Positions 21,301 to 36,300 of a DNA stretch of 64,000 bases are shown piece by piece. This DNA is from Corinectria fuckeliana. Its lineage: Eukaryota > Ascomycota > Sordariomycetes > Hypocreales > Nectriaceae. Numbering within the stretch: the first letter of the stretch is position 1; every line of letters starts with the position of its first letter. The DNA lies in NCBI GenBank assembly GCA_019137255.1, contig WPDH01000280.1, positions 186,001 through 250,000 of the forward strand, read 5' to 3'. The notes under the pieces are model-generated. The model saw nothing but the letters and a program-made list of their open reading frames with translations. It made no database searches and was not told the origin of the DNA. Made by a program: the position numbers and the translations under genes.

Positions 21301-24300
21301 GTCTGTAAGTCAGTTGCGTGGAGGAGTCTTTGACAGCCACTCTGTCAGGATGAACAGAAGCTTGGTCGCGGAACACGTCGACAACGCTGGATTCTCGAGG
21401 ATAACTTGTCTTCTGAACCTGAATCAGGCCCATGCTATCAAGCTTGGAGTAGTCATTGTCGGTCAGCAACGGCAACGAGGCAATGGCTGTTTGAGGCTCG
21501 CGAAGACCTCGCTCCAGGACCTGCTGGAAGACCGACAGCATGCTGCTAATCGTCTCGGGGCTGTAGAGGTCAGTCAGGAAGAGAACCTGGCCCTTGAGAC
21601 CGCTTTCTTCCTGGAAGAAGTGGAATTCGAGGTCGAACCTCGAGGTCGTCTCCATGGGCATGAGCTCCGTCTCGACGCCTTCGAGGGTAAATTGCCCGAG
21701 ATCCCGCTGGGAGTTGAGTGAGAAGACTACCTGCACTAACGGATGCCGGGAAAGGTCTCGGTCCTTCTGCAGCTTAGCGACGATATCCTCGAACGGCACA
21801 TCTTGGTTGGCAAAGGACGCGATTGTCGTGGCGTGCACCTGCTGCACTAGCTCCTCGAAAGATTCTCCCTCCATCTTGATGCGAAGGCATTGGAGATTCA
21901 CAAAGAAGCCAATCATATCCTTGACCTCCCATCGATTGCGGTTGGCGTTGGGCGTCCCGATTGTGGCATCAGTTGCCCCGGTCAACCGGTAATGCGCAGC
22001 CCTAAAGGCGGCCAGAAGCACGACAAAGGGGGTTACCGCACGTTCCCTGCAGAACCTCTGGAGGTCGTTGTACAAGGATCCGTCGATGAAGAGTTCTTTT
22101 GCGTCAGCCTTTCCACTTGAAGTCGCAGGCCGGGGTTTGTCGCAGAGCAATTCTGCTGGCCGACTTGTCTGCAGTTGCGAAACCCAGTAGTCCAGCTGTC
22201 GTTGATGCTCATCGGCCTGTTCTGGCTGTCGCTGCCAGACGGAGTAGTCTTGGTATTGGATAGGAAGGGGGTCAAGCTTCGATAGAGGATCCTCGCCACG
22301 GAGCGATGCGGAATAGAATGAAGCCAATTCCCGTTGTAGAACATCGACAGACCAGCCATCAGAGATGATGTGGTGCATAACGATGGACAACAGGTGCTCG
22401 TCCTCACTCACACGATACAGCGAGATTCTCCATCCCGGCTCGGTCCGTAGGTCGAAGGGAGTGGTCTGGTCGCGGCGCAACGCACGAGCGAGGCCTTCTC
22501 CGTCGTCTGGCAAGATGTCGACAACGTTCAATTCCGTGTGACGGAACGGCTGGACTTCCTGTAAGCTGACTCCGCCCTCGGCCATGAAGACGGTTCGGAG
22601 GGTATTGTGGCGGGTTTCTAACGCAAGCAAGGCGTTGTTGAGCGCGTCGAGACGCAGAGGGCCTCGAAGTCGCACTGCCGACGGCATCAAGTACCACGTT
22701 GATCCTGGATACAGCTGATCCAAGAACCACAGACGTCCCTGGGCGAAAGACTGTTCCACGGGTCCGCTCTTCTCGCTACGGGGGATGTTACTACCGACTT
22801 GACCCGTCGAGTGAAGCTCCTGGCTGGCCATCTCCAGGAGCCGGGGGTGACGGAAGATGTCAGCCACAGCAAGCTGAAGCCCGACCTTGCGCGCCTCTCC
22901 GACGACCTTCATGGCCGCAATCGAATTGCCGCCGAGCTGGAAGAAGTTTTCGTCTATTCCAATGGTGACCGGGTCCATGTTCAGGACGCTGCCCCAAATG
23001 CTCTGCATCTGCCTCTCGGGCTCTGACATCGGCTGACGCGTCAACCCTCGTCCCGTGGTGCGCGTCTGGACCGTGTCCGCAAGGGCCCGACGATCGACCT
23101 TTCCGTTGGAGTTAACCGGCATCTTTTCGAGAATGGTGATGATGCGTGGAATCATATAGGATGGCAGTTGCGCTCGGAACGTCTCGTGGAGCTGTTCGCG
23201 GATCTTCTGCCGGACCTGCTGTCGTAGGGGCTGGCTGCTGAGTGACTTCAACGGGCGGTCTTGGTGATCCGTAGGGAAGCGGAAAAGGGTTCTATCTTGG
23301 CCAGAAACTGGCTCATGTCGGTGGAAAATGGCGTCCAATCCACCGCGTAGCGAGTGCTGTCGAGCCCAGCTGATCTCAACCCGGCATCCCGCTTGCTTGG
23401 CCAGTTCAACCAAATTGATCGCCGAGAGGGAAAGGCAGTTGCGGGCCTGGTCACGAATAGACGAAAGCCAGTCGCCCCCAACTGCTTCATTCGTATCTTC
23501 TAGTGAATCGACGACATGCCTCTCAACAATGGTCTTGTCGTGGGGAATGTTGCTCACCGCGATGACGGATAAGTTAGACGAGCCTCGGAGAAGTTCCAGG
23601 AGGGATTGGCGATCAAGCTTCTGGTTCACAAAGTCGACCCATTGGCTATCTGGAACGTCGTGAATCTGCTGCCGTTCATGGCCCTTGGCATGCACAACAG
23701 CGGCATAGCGATAGCAGCTAAGCTCGTTGGTCGCCTTCATCTTCTTGGGTAGGATTTCCACGTGTCCAACCAGGTGAGGAAGTCGGGCAACAAGGCCAGT
23801 GAAGAAGGCCGGATCAACCAACAGTTCCAGCTCGTCGCGTTCGAGCTCAGCGACCTTGAGTTGCATATCCGCCTTGGTTGGGTTTGGCCCGAGGAGGTGC
23901 AGGGCTCTCGTGACTCGGAATTCCTTGTACAAGGCATGCGACCGCATATCACCAAAGTAGAATCTCTCAACCCCGGGGAGCTGCAGGGCATCTTCGACCA
24001 CGTTGAGCAGGTAGTCATGGCTGGGGAAATACTGAGCCACTGAATTGATCACCACGAGATTCGGCGAGAGAGGGCCTGCAAGACGGTTGACATCCGCTGC
24101 CGTGCCCTTGTGCATGTGGACCTTGTCCGTAAGACCCGGGATCGACTTGGCCGTGTTGCTGACGAATTTGACGGCCTTTTCGGACGGGTCGAGGCCAACG
24201 TAGCTCTGGAGGCCCTGGGTGAGGTTGAAAAGAATCATGCCGGAGCCTGTACCTAGCTCCAGGACGTTGCCGGGCTGTCCGCCGTCGAGGATAGTTGCAA

Positions 24301-27300
24301 TGGTATCGTCAAGCCACTCATTCATCTCACCCTTGTCGATGTCGGCTCCATCGTACATGGAAGTCCAGCCGATAAAATCTCGACCGATGGTCTCAGGTTG
24401 AACGTCGTTGATCGCAATGTAAGTGTCGGCGTCGAAGAGCTCCTCCCAAACCTCGATGTGGTCGTTCTCGTCGTCATTGCCAGGTTGCTCGTCACCTTCC
24501 GCGGCCTCGTGGATGGTGATGAAGCCGACGACCTCACCCTCTCGGCCTTCCTCCTGTTGCAACACGGCAACACCATCGTTGACGGAGTCGTGGCTGCGGA
24601 GAACATGCTCAATCTCCCCTAGCTCCACACGTTGGCCGCGGATCTTGATCTGGCCATCTATTCGACCAAAGCACTCAAGCTGGCCATCAGATCGGTAGCG
24701 GACATAGTCGCCTGTTCGGTAGGCCCTGACCTCCTGTTCATCAACAATGGCCGTGACGAACCGGTCAACATTCCTGGCAGGGTCGGTGTACCCCCTAGCG
24801 AGACCATCGCCGGTTACGACAAGCTCTCCGACCACGCCGAGCGGGACGAGACGCATCTGTGAGTCCATCACGTACGCGCCCGAGTTGCTGAGCGCTCGGC
24901 CGATTGGGACTCCGTTGGTGCAGGCCTCGCCAGCAGGGATGCAGTACATGCTGCTGAAGCTCGTGTTCTCTGTGGGCCCGTAGCCGTTGACGATTTTCCC
25001 CGTCATGTACTTGCGAGCTGCAAACACGTCTTGCGAGTCGACTCGGTCGCCTCCCACTATCAAAGTGTCTAAAACACCAAGTATAGCAGGGCATTCCAGG
25101 AGGTACTGTTTGAGTAGGGCCGGGGTCAGGAAGACAGTCTGGATCCTCTCTCGGATGAACAGCTCTGCTAGAGCCTTGTAGTCTAAAACAACCATAGTGT
25201 CGACACAAATCAAGGTCCCGCCGTTCAGCAAGGTCGCATAGATTTCCCAAGTTGAGGCATCAAAGGCCACGTTGGAGATATGCGCCATAGTAGCGGCTGC
25301 GGGTAGCTGCTGCACAATATTGCTCTGCTTCACTAGCCGGACAATGTTGTGGTGTTCCACCATGACTCCCTTTGGTTGACCTGTGGAGCCAGACGTGAAC
25401 ATGATGTAGGCCAGACTCGTAGCCGCAGGTGAGGGCAAGAATAAGGTGCGTGAGGAGTGTTCTTGCAGGGTGGCAATGGGAATAAACTCAACGTCCTCGA
25501 GCTTGATAGCAGGCGGTTGTACATCGGATCCAACCAAGACCAGCTTGTGCCCATCCCTAGAAGACAGCACGGTCTCGAGTCGTCCTGATGGGATTTTGAC
25601 ATCTAGCGGCAAATACGCGAGGTTGGCTTTGAGAATACCGATGAAGGCAACGACTGCTTGGCAAGATCGAGCAGCAAACACGCCAATGAGTGTTTCAGGT
25701 GACAAAAACCTCTTCTCTGTTAGCCAGTGAGCAACCCGGTCGGACTGCTCATCTAGCTCGGAGTATGTCAACTGTGTTCGATGGTCTTTAACAGCGATTC
25801 TGTCGGGGCAGGCGGCGACCTGCTCGTAGAAGATGTCGATAACGCTCGAATCTCGAGGATAATCGGTCTGATTCGTCTTGATGAGACCCAAATTGTCGAG
25901 TTTAGCATAGTCGCCATCGCTCAAGAGGGGCAAGGCCGAAATTGCTGCCTTGGGCTCCTGAAGCCCCTGATCAAGGACCCTGTGGAAGACCGAGAGCATG
26001 TTGCTGATTGTCTCGGTGTTGAACAGATCTGTGGAGAAAAGGAACTGTCCGCGGAAGGCGTCCTCTTCCTGGAAGAAATGGACCTCGAGGTCGAATCGAG
26101 ATGTAGTTTCCATGGGCATCGGCTCCGTTTCCAAACCTTCCAGTGAGAACTTCCCCAGGTCCAATTGTGAATGCACAGCAAAGATGATCTGTACGATGGG
26201 GTTTCGGGACAGATCGCGAGCCTTTTGGAGCTTGGACACGATGTCCTCGAAGGGAACGTCCTGGTTAGCAAAGGACTCGATTGTCGTCGCGTGAACTTGC
26301 TGGACCAAGCTGTCAAAGGACTGTTCGTCTTGGTCGACCTTGATGCGAAGGCACTGCATATTGACAAAGAATCCAATCAGGTCCTTGACTTCCCAACGGT
26401 TCCTGTTGGCATTTGCAGTGCCGATCGTGGCATCAGTGGAGCCTGTTAGTCGATAATGTGCAGCCCTGAATGCTGCCAGCAACACGATGAAAGGCGTGAC
26501 TTCGTGCTGCTTGCAGAATTTCTGGAGACTGGCATAGACTGGACCATCAATCCTCAGCTCTTGAACATCGGCCTTGCCGGACAACGAAGTCGGTCTAGGC
26601 TTATCGCAAAATAGCTCGGCAGGTCGGCTTGTCTGCAGCTGTGTAGCCCAGTAATCCAGTTGCCGTTGATGCTCAGCTGCCTGCTCGGGCTGCCTCTGCC
26701 ACGTCGAATAGTCGCGATACTGGATGGGGAGTGGCTCCAGCTGGGCATCTTGGCCGCGGATAGCGGCAGAGTAAAACTCGGCCAGCTCCATGCGAAGGAT
26801 ATCGACTGACCAGCCATCGGAAATAATGTGGTGCATGACGATGGAGAGGACGTAGTGGTCCTTCGCTAGTCGATAGACTGAGAATCTCCAGCCTGCTTCG
26901 GTTGCCAAGTCGAATGGGGTCGTCTGGTCGCGTTGCAAGGCGCTTTCGAGAGCTTCCTCTGCGTTCTGTGATGGAAGGTCGATGACCTTCAACTGTTTCG
27001 GCTGGAAGGGCAGGATCTCTTGGAGGTTGGTGTTGTTCAACGACAGGAACCTCGTACGGAGCGTCTCGTGTCGATTCTCCAGGGCGAGCAGCGCTGTGTT
27101 GAGGGCCTCCAGTCGAACCGGCCCTTGAAGCCTCATAGCACAGGGCATGAGATACCATGTCGACCCCGGGTAAAGCTGGTCTAAGAACCACAGCCGGCCT
27201 TGAGCAAACGACTGCTCGACGGGCCCGGACAGCTCCAAATGTGGGATATCCTGGGGTGCATTTCCAAGGGAAGAAAGGTCCTGGCTAGCAAGACTATGCA

Positions 27301-30300
27301 GCCTAGGGTGGTTGAAGATGTCGGCCACTTGTAGGTCAAGCCCGACCTTGCGAGCCTTGCCGACCACCTTCATAGCGGCGATGGAGTCTCCTCCAAGCCT
27401 GAAGAAGCTGTCGTCCAGACCGACGCTGGCTGGGGCGATGTTTAGCACCTCGGCCCAGATCTTCTGCATGTGCTGCTCGAGGTGCGTCGTCGGCTGGCGC
27501 TTGGTTCCCTGTCCGGCCGTCCGGAACTCGGCGAGCTGTTGAATGGAAAAGGACTGGCCAATCTCACGCAGCTTTTTGCGGTCCGTCTTTCCCGTGCTGG
27601 ATAGGGGCAGATGTTTCATAGAGAAGAAGACGGCGGGGATCATGTATGTTGGCAGATGGTCAGCCAGCCTATCCTCAACCTCGGCAGGGATGGGGAAAAT
27701 CGCAGGTGCGTCGCTGTGTGTAGAGGCTGTGTGAACCTGGAGGAAGGCAGCTAGTTCTGGGCTCGCACCGTCTCCCTGAGGCGTGATAACTTCCACTACG
27801 ACCTGGACGGCTCGGGGTAGGCATTCCTGGACCCAGTGCTCGACCTCTCCCAGCTCGACTCGCTGGCCGCGGATCTTGACCTGGGCGTCCTTTCGACCGA
27901 CACAGGTTAGGCTTCCGTCCTTGTTTTGGAGCACCAAGTCGCCCGTCTTGTAGAGTCTGCCGTGACGGCCAGGGTGGCTGGCTGTGCCTTTAAGCAACCA
28001 TACCGGGTCCTCGATGAAAGTGACCGCCGTCCTTTCGGGCTCGTCGAGGTAGCCGCAGCCAACCAGAGGACCTTCGAGGAGGAGCTCGCCGATGCAGCCA
28101 GGCGGGAGAAGAACATGGTGATTCGTCGGGTCCACGACCCATGTTACCATACCGGCTCCTTTGCCAATGTTGATGACCTCGTCGAGGGACGACGAAAAGT
28201 CATTGATGACACTTAACGGAGTGCACTCACTAGGACCGTACCCATTGCGAACCCGAACCGTGTCCAGCCAAGGCTTGACGTCTTTGGAATGTAAAGCCTC
28301 GCCGACGAAAATGATGGAATCGATGGTCGGAACCTGCTCGGGAGACAAGAGCTGCGCGACCGAAGGCGTGAGGAAGACGGCATTGGCTTCCAAGGAAGTG
28401 ATGCTCGAGGCCAGCTCATTCTTACGCTGCTGCTCGCTGGGAACGCACAAACACCCGCCCGCGACTAGCACGTTGAAGGCGGTGAGAATAGAGGCGTCGA
28501 AGGCATAAGACGAAAAGTCATAGACTCTTGACTTGGTAGTGATGCCGAGCCGAGACGCCTGATGCCGCAAAGCTGAAGTAGCGCTGACGTGCGAAAGGGC
28601 AGCTCCCTTGGGCGTGCCGGTCGTGCCAGATGTGAAGACGACAAACGCGAGGGACTCAGCACTTGGAGCTGCGAAGCACTCGGTTGTTGTGCCACTCAGA
28701 CCGGCAAAGAAGGCTGAGTTGACCGTGACCACCTCGCTGCAGAGACTCGCGCTCAGGGCGTGGTTGTCGAGAGACGAGAGCACCAGTCTTGCCTTGGCTT
28801 GCTGCACGATGGACTGGAGTCGTTCCTCTGGCAGTGACGGGTCAAGCAAGACGAAGCCTCCACCAGCCTTGAGCACGCCGAGGATGGCCACGGTCGTCCA
28901 CATTGACTTCTCGAAACACAGAGGGACGAGCACGTTGGGACCGACAGCGAGATGGATCAAGCGGCGTGCCAGTCCTCCAGCGAGCCAGTCGAGCTGGGCG
29001 TAGGAGAGATCTCCGTCCCAGGCATGGACAGCGGGCGCGTTGGGTTGAGACTGGACGCGAGCCTCGATCATCTCATGGACGCAGCGATCAACTGCCTCGG
29101 GGACGGTCTTGTTCCAGTCCCAAAGCTGCTCCAAGTCTTGCGCCGTGGACATGTCGATGTCTGATAGCGGCTTCTCGGTAGATGCTTCCACGAGCTGGTG
29201 CATGACGCTTTCAAGACGCGTCAGGAGCCTTTGCACGACCCATGGCTCAACAGCCCCCGAGTCGAAGCTGGCCTTGGCGGTGACATGATCTGCTCCAAGC
29301 TGCACCTCGAGAATCAGGGCGTACGTGTTGATCTTGACTCCTTGTTGCCGGCCGTCGTCCCGCCACTTCCCGAGCACACCTTGGGCGTCGCCGCTGTCGT
29401 TTTGCGGCTGGACAACAAGCAGCGTCTGGAAGGCACAAGCTTGCTTCGGTCCAGGGCCTGCTTTGGCGATGCGGTGAAGGCCGGTCTGCTCGAAGCGGAT
29501 CATCTCCGTGGCCTGCTTTTGCACCGAGGTGAGATACTCGGCCACGTTGTGCTGGCTGGCCAGGTTGATGCGGACGGGAACCGTGGCGATTGTTGGGCCG
29601 GCCATTGCGTCGATGCCGACAACGGGAGCGCTTCTACCAGAGACGGTGACTCCGAAGACGACGTCTTTTGAGTTGGTCATCTGGCCGGCGACCAAGGCCC
29701 ACGCGGCGCGGACCAACGATGATGTGGTGACGTTGAAAGAGCCTTGTTGGAGCTTGGGGAACTGGTGCTCCATGACCGTGTTTGCAACGGGCTGCTCCAC
29801 GGACGGAAGAGCTGGGAATGGCACGCTTTCACAGTCAGCCAGAGAAGTCTTCCAGTAGGCTAGCATGTCCTCCTGGGTCTGTTGTCCAAGATATTTAATA
29901 AAGGACTGGAACTGGAGCCCTTGATCGACTGACTGGCCCCGATACAGTCGGTTGACCGCATCGAAGACGAGAGAGACAGACCAGCCGTCGTAGAGAGCGT
30001 GGTGGATGGTCCAGACAAACCAACGAGCCCCTTGGTCATCTTGAACCATTGCGTATCGTGTAAGCGGCTGGCCTACGCCCATTTGCTGTTTCCTGTCCGA
30101 GTCGAGGTACTCGTCCAAGTCGGCGGGCTCGATCCAGTCGATGTCCTCATCCAACACCACCTGCGAGAAGCCGACGCTGTTCTGGTGCACAATTCTCGTC
30201 CGCAAGATGGTCATCTCTCGCGATAATTGCTCAAACGCTCTGCGGAAGGCCTGGACGTTGACATCGCGAGGAAGCTCCAGGGTAGCTTGCATGATGTAGT

Positions 30301-33300
30301 CTCCCGGACGTTTCGAGGTCAGCGACAGGAGACCTTCCTGGAGGGCTGTGCATGGGTATGCATCTTGAACAGTTTCCGGATCCAGCGAGTACTGTGCCGA
30401 TATATCCTCGAGGAACGAACGGACGTTGAAGTCTTCGCCCAGGAGGGAAAAGGGTGGGATGGGTGCAGAAGAGTTCTCGGTCTGGGGTCCCTGCTTCGCA
30501 ACATGGCGCAACGCAGGGTTGCGGAATATGTCTGCGACTGCGAGCTCGATCCCGACCTTGCGGGCCTGTCCGACAACCTTCATCGCAGCAACCGAGTCAC
30601 CTCCAAGCTGGAAGAAGCTATCATCTAACCCAATAGTGGCCTGCTCCATGTTGAGGACCTCGGCCCAGATCCTCTGCATCTGGTGCTCTGCATCTGACGT
30701 CGGCTGTCTTGCCAACCCCCGCTCTGCCGTGCGTATCTGAACGCTCTCGGTGAGGGCGAGACGGTCAACCTTTCCGTTCTGGTTGACCGGCATCTTCTCG
30801 AGGATGTTGATGGCTCGAGGAATCATGTATGAAGGCAAGTTGGCTCTTAGCTTGTCGTGTAGCTCTCCCCGAATCTTCTGGCGGACTTGCTGGCGGAGTG
30901 GCTGGCTACTGAGGGAATGCGGCTCGCGATCTTGGTAGTCGACCGGGAAACGGAACATGACCCTGTCTCTGTTGACGGGCTGGTATCGGTGGAAGATGGC
31001 GTCGAGGCCGCCGCGCTGAGAGTGTTGGCGAGCCCAGCTGATTTCGACTCGGCAGTTTGCTTGTCGAGCCACTTCGACCAGGTCGAGAGCGGACAATGAT
31101 GCGTGTTTCTGAGACTCTCGACGAGCAGATGAGACCCAGTCCGCTTCGTCGGAGAACTTGGCGGCGCGGCCCTCGAGCGAATCAATAACGTGTCTCTCGA
31201 GGATCGTCTTGCTGTGGGGGATATTGCTGACAGCGACGACTGCCGACTTGGGGGATTGCTGGATGAACCTGAGTAGAGACTGTTGGTCTAGCTGCTCCGA
31301 CATAAAGTCAACCCATCGGTCGTTGGACACATCGTGGATCTGCTGCTGCTGCTGTGAATCCCGCCTTTTGATGTGGACAACAGCGGCATAACGATAACAG
31401 CTAAGTTCATTCGTCGCGACCATCTTCTTGGGCAAAATCTCGACGTGCTCAATCGCATGAGGTAGACGGCTCGGCAACGCCGTGAAGAAAGCTGGGTCAA
31501 CAAGCAACTCAAGCTCGCCCTGTTCGATTTCCGAGATTTTCCGCCGAATCTCATCCTTGGTCGCCCTCTCACCAAGCATCGCCAAGGCCTTGGTAACCCG
31601 GAACTCCTTGTACAGCGCGTGGGATCTCATGTCACCGAAAAAGAGCCTTTCAATCCCCTCAAGGGAGACGAGCTGCTCGACGACGCGGAAGAGGTACTCC
31701 TGACTAGGGAAGTATTGGGCGACGGAGTTGATGACGGCGAGCGTGGGGGAGATCTGTGTAGACAGCCGGCCGATATCCATGGCTGAAGCTGCATGCATGC
31801 GGACCGTGTCTCCCAGGGTAGGAATTGACTTGGCTGTCTTGGTCACGAAAGTGACTGCCTTCTCAGAGGGCTCGAGACCAACATAGCTTTGAAGACCCTT
31901 TGTGAGGTTAAACAGGATCATTCCCGAACCCGTGCCAACCTCAATAACGTGACCCGCGTCGCCGCCGTTAAGTATGGTGCTGATGCCGTCGTCGAGCCAC
32001 TCGTTCATCTCCCCCTTATCAATATCACTGCCGTCATACATCGAGGTCCAACCGGTAAAATCACGCCCGATGGTGTCGTCTTGGACCGTGTCGATAGCGT
32101 CATACGTGTCGTCCTCGAAAAGCTCCCTCCACACCTCGACATGTTCGGTCTCGTTGCTACTGTTGAGCTTCTGGATGGCATCAGCCTCGCTTTGAACCTC
32201 CGCCTCGCGGAACGTGACAAAGCCGATGAGGCGAGCTTCTTGGCCGCTGCTGTGCTGTAGGACGGCGACGGCATCATTGACGCAGCGGTGAGTGCCTAGC
32301 ACATGTTCGATCTCTCCTAGCTCGACGCGTTGACCTCGGATTTTGATTTGCCCATCCATGCGCCCGAAGCACTCGAGTTGGCCGTCTGTTGGACGATAGC
32401 GCACGAAATCACCCGTGCGATAGGCTTTGATGAGCTGGCCGGAGATCATGACTGAGATGAATCGGTTGAGGTTTCTCTCTGAATCAGTGTAACCCCGTGC
32501 GAGACCGTCGCCTGTGACAACAAGCTCGCCGACAACTCCAAGCGGAACGAGGCGCTGCTGGGGGTCCATGACATAGGCCCCTGAATTGGTGACTGCTCGG
32601 CCGATGGGGACTCCGGTAGCAAATGCATCGTCTTCCAGACTATACATGGTACTGGCGACTGTGTTCTCCGTCGGGCCGTAAGCGTTGATGACCTTGCCGC
32701 GGACGAGCTTTCGAGCCTTGGACATGTCTTTGGTGTCAGCACGATCGCCTCCCACGTAGAGTGTCTCTAGCTGGCGGATGGTGGCTGGTGATTCGAGGAG
32801 ATGCTGCTTCAACAGGGCCGGTGTGAACATGGCAGCTTGAATCTGCTCTTGGGCAAAGACTTGACTTAGAGCCCTATAATCTAAGACGCTCATAGTATCA
32901 ATGCAGATTAGGGTCCCTCCGTTAAGCAGTGTGGAGTAGATCTCCCAGGTGGAAGCGTCGAAGGCAAGGTTTGCGATGTAGGCTGTAATCGCAGCTTCCG
33001 GCAAGGGCTGCACCATGTTGCTGTTTTTCACGAGCCTCACTATTCCACGGTGGTCCAGCATAACGCCCTTGGGCTGGCCGGTTGAGCCAGAGGTGAACAT
33101 GACGTAGGCAAGGCTGGTAGCGGAAGGCCTGGTAACCTTTGCTTGCCTGTGCGAGACACCGTTGGGCTGAGACTTGGTATCAAGAGCGTCGGCGATGTTG
33201 ACTAACTCGACATCCCGCAGTTTAACAGCAGGAGGCTGGACATTGGAGCCGACCAAGATGAGCTTGTGACCCGCCCTAGATGACAGAATCGTTTGCAGAC

Positions 33301-36300
33301 GGCCAGCTGGGATCTTGACATCCAACGGCAGATACGCCAAGTTGGCCTTGAGAATACCGAAGAATGTGGCGATTGTCTGACAAGACCGAGCAGCGAAAAC
33401 GCCGATCAACGTCTCGGCAGGATACGCCCTCTTCGACAACCACTTGGCAATCCGGTCTGACTGCTCGTCCAGTTGCTCATACGTTAGCTGAGAGTCTGAA
33501 TCCTTGACAGCGATACGGTTGCGGCATGCATCGACCTGCTGGTGGAAGACGTCAATGACACTGGAGTCTCTAGGGTAATTGGCGCGGTGGATTTGCATCA
33601 GGCCCATGTCGTCGAGGGTTGCGCGATCTTCCTCGGTCAGCAATTCTAGGGAGACGATCGGTGTCTTAGGCTCCTGGAGGCCTTGCTCAAGCACTCTGCA
33701 GAAAACGGAAAGAATATTGCTGACGGTCTTGGAGTCGTAGAGGTCGGTTGAAAACATGATCTGGCCCTGAAGAGCGTCTTGTTGCTGGAAGAAGTGGAAT
33801 TCCAGGTCGAATCTTGACGTTGTTTCGCCAGTCATCGCTTCGGTGTCAACACCTTCCAGCGTGAAGTGGCCCAAATCCATCTGAGAATTGAGGGAAAAGA
33901 CGACCTGGACTAGAGGGTGGCGAGAGAGGTCCCTGTCCTTCTGTAGCTTCGAGACGATGTCCTCAAAGGGGACATCCTGATTAGCAAAGGAAGCTATGGT
34001 TGTCGCCTCAACTTGCCGGACGAGGTCATCAAACGAATCCTCTTCGACTCGTATCCGCAGACATTGCATGTTGACGAAGAACCCAATCATGTCCTTGAGC
34101 TCCCACTGGTTTCGATTGGCATTGGCTGTGCCTATGGTCGCGTCCCTCGATCCTGTGAGACGGAAGTGGGCGGCCCGGAAAGCTGAAAGAAGGACCACAA
34201 AAGGCGTCACGCCCCTTTCTTTGCAAAAGGTCTGCAAGTCATCGTACAGACGGCCCTCGAGGAGGATTTCCTGGGAATCAGCTCGGCCGGACAGAGTGGG
34301 AGGTCGAGGCTTGTCACACAGTAGCTCGGCAGGGCGGCTGGTCTGTAGCTGTCTGACCCAATAATCCAGCTGCCGTTGATGTTCTCCAGCCTGCTCAGGC
34401 TGCTTTTGCCAAACAGAGTAGTCTTGATACTGGATAGGTAACGGGTCGATGTCTGCTAGAGGGTCCTTGCCCTGGATCGCAGCTGAGTAGAAGGCAGCCA
34501 GCTCCCTGCGGAGGATGTCAACGGACCAGCCATCAGAGATGATATGGTGCATCACCATCGATAAGACGTGGCTTTCTTCGCCGAGACGGTAGACTGAGAC
34601 ACGCCATCCCGGCTCGGTCTCGAGGTTGAATGGCGTGGTCTCATCCTTGTGTAGTGCAGATGCCAGGCTGGCTTCCTGATTGTGGGCGAGAATCTTGACC
34701 ACGTTCAGTTCCTCCTGGCGGACAGAATGAACAGTCTGCACGTTGAGGCCGTCGTGTGAGGAAAAGGTCGTCCGCAAGGTCTCGTGGCGAGTTTCCAGCG
34801 CACGGATTGCAACGTCCAAGGCATCCAGGCGAAGAGGTCCTTTGAGACGCATAGCGCACGGCATGAGGTACCAGGTCAGCCCAGGGTAAAGCTGGTCCAG
34901 GAACCATAGTCTTCCTTGCGCAAAGGACTGCGGAACAGGTCCGGAGATATGAGCTTTCGGAATAGCCCTAGGAGCGGCGTCCTGGGCAGACGACTCCGGA
35001 TTGACGACGTCTTGCAATCTCGGGTGACGGAATATATCTGCCACGGCTAGCTCAAGCCCGACCTTTCGAGCCTGGCCCACGACCTTCATCGCCGCAAGCG
35101 AGTCGCCGCCTAGCTGGAAGAAATTGTCGTCGAGACCAATGCTGATGGTCTCCATGTTGAGGATCTCGGCCCAAATCTTCTGCATCTTGCGCTCGGCCTC
35201 GGACGTGGGCTGACGGATAGCGCCTCGCTGGCCCCTCTGGACCTGCACACTCTCGGCGAGGGCCTTGCGGTCGACCTTGCCGTTGACGTTGACGGGCATC
35301 TCGTCCAGGATGTGAATAGCCCGGGGGATGGTGTAAGAGGGGAGCTGGGCCCGAAGCGTCTCTTGGAGTTGCTCCCGGAGCTGCTGTCGGATCTGTTGCT
35401 TCAGGGGCTGACTGGCCAAGGACGGAAGGGCCCGGCCTAGATGCTCTGCTGGAAACTTGAACATGGTTCTGATGCGGCCGTTGGTTGGCTCGTGGTGATG
35501 GAACACAGCGTCTAGGCCGCCCCGAAGAGAGTGTTGACGGGCGCAGCTGATTTCGACCCGGAAGCCGGCTTCTTGAGCTAGCTCTGCCAAGTCAATGGCT
35601 GAAAGCGAGGGACAGAGTTGTGCTGCTTGCTTGGCCGACGACATCCAGTCGCTGGAGTCGTCGACTGTGATGTTGAGGGAATTGATGACGTGCCTCTCAA
35701 GAATGGTCTTGCTATAGGGGATGTTGCTAACTGCGACCATGGATGATGTTGAGGAGCGCTGCAAATGCCGCAAGAGGGATTGACGGTCAAGTCCTTGCTC
35801 CTTGAAGTCGATCCACGCGCCGTCGTTGACATCGTGAATGACCTGTCGCTGGGGCCCTCGTCTCTTGACATGAACAACAGCGGCATAGCGGTAGCAGCTC
35901 AGTTCATTAGTGGCCTTCATCCTCTTCGGCAGAATCTCAACATGCTCGACCAGGTCAGGCAGCCGCGTCACCAACGATGTAAAAAAGGCCGGATCAACGA
36001 GTAGTTCCAGCTCTCCTTTCTCGAGCTCTGCTACCTTGTGGCGGACATCACCCTTGCTGGCGCTCTCCCCGAGAAGATGCAAGGCCCTGGTGACGCGGAA
36101 CTCCTTGTACAGGGCAAAGGACCTCATATCGCCAAAGAACAGCCTCTCGATGCCGCTGAGCTGCAGAAGGTCATGTACAGTCTGGAATAGGTACTCCTGG
36201 CTGGGGAAGTATTGCGCCACGGAATTGATGACCGATAGCGTGGGGGAGACTGGCGTGGATAGGCGAGTAATGTCTGCTGCTGTACCCTTGTGCATGTGGA

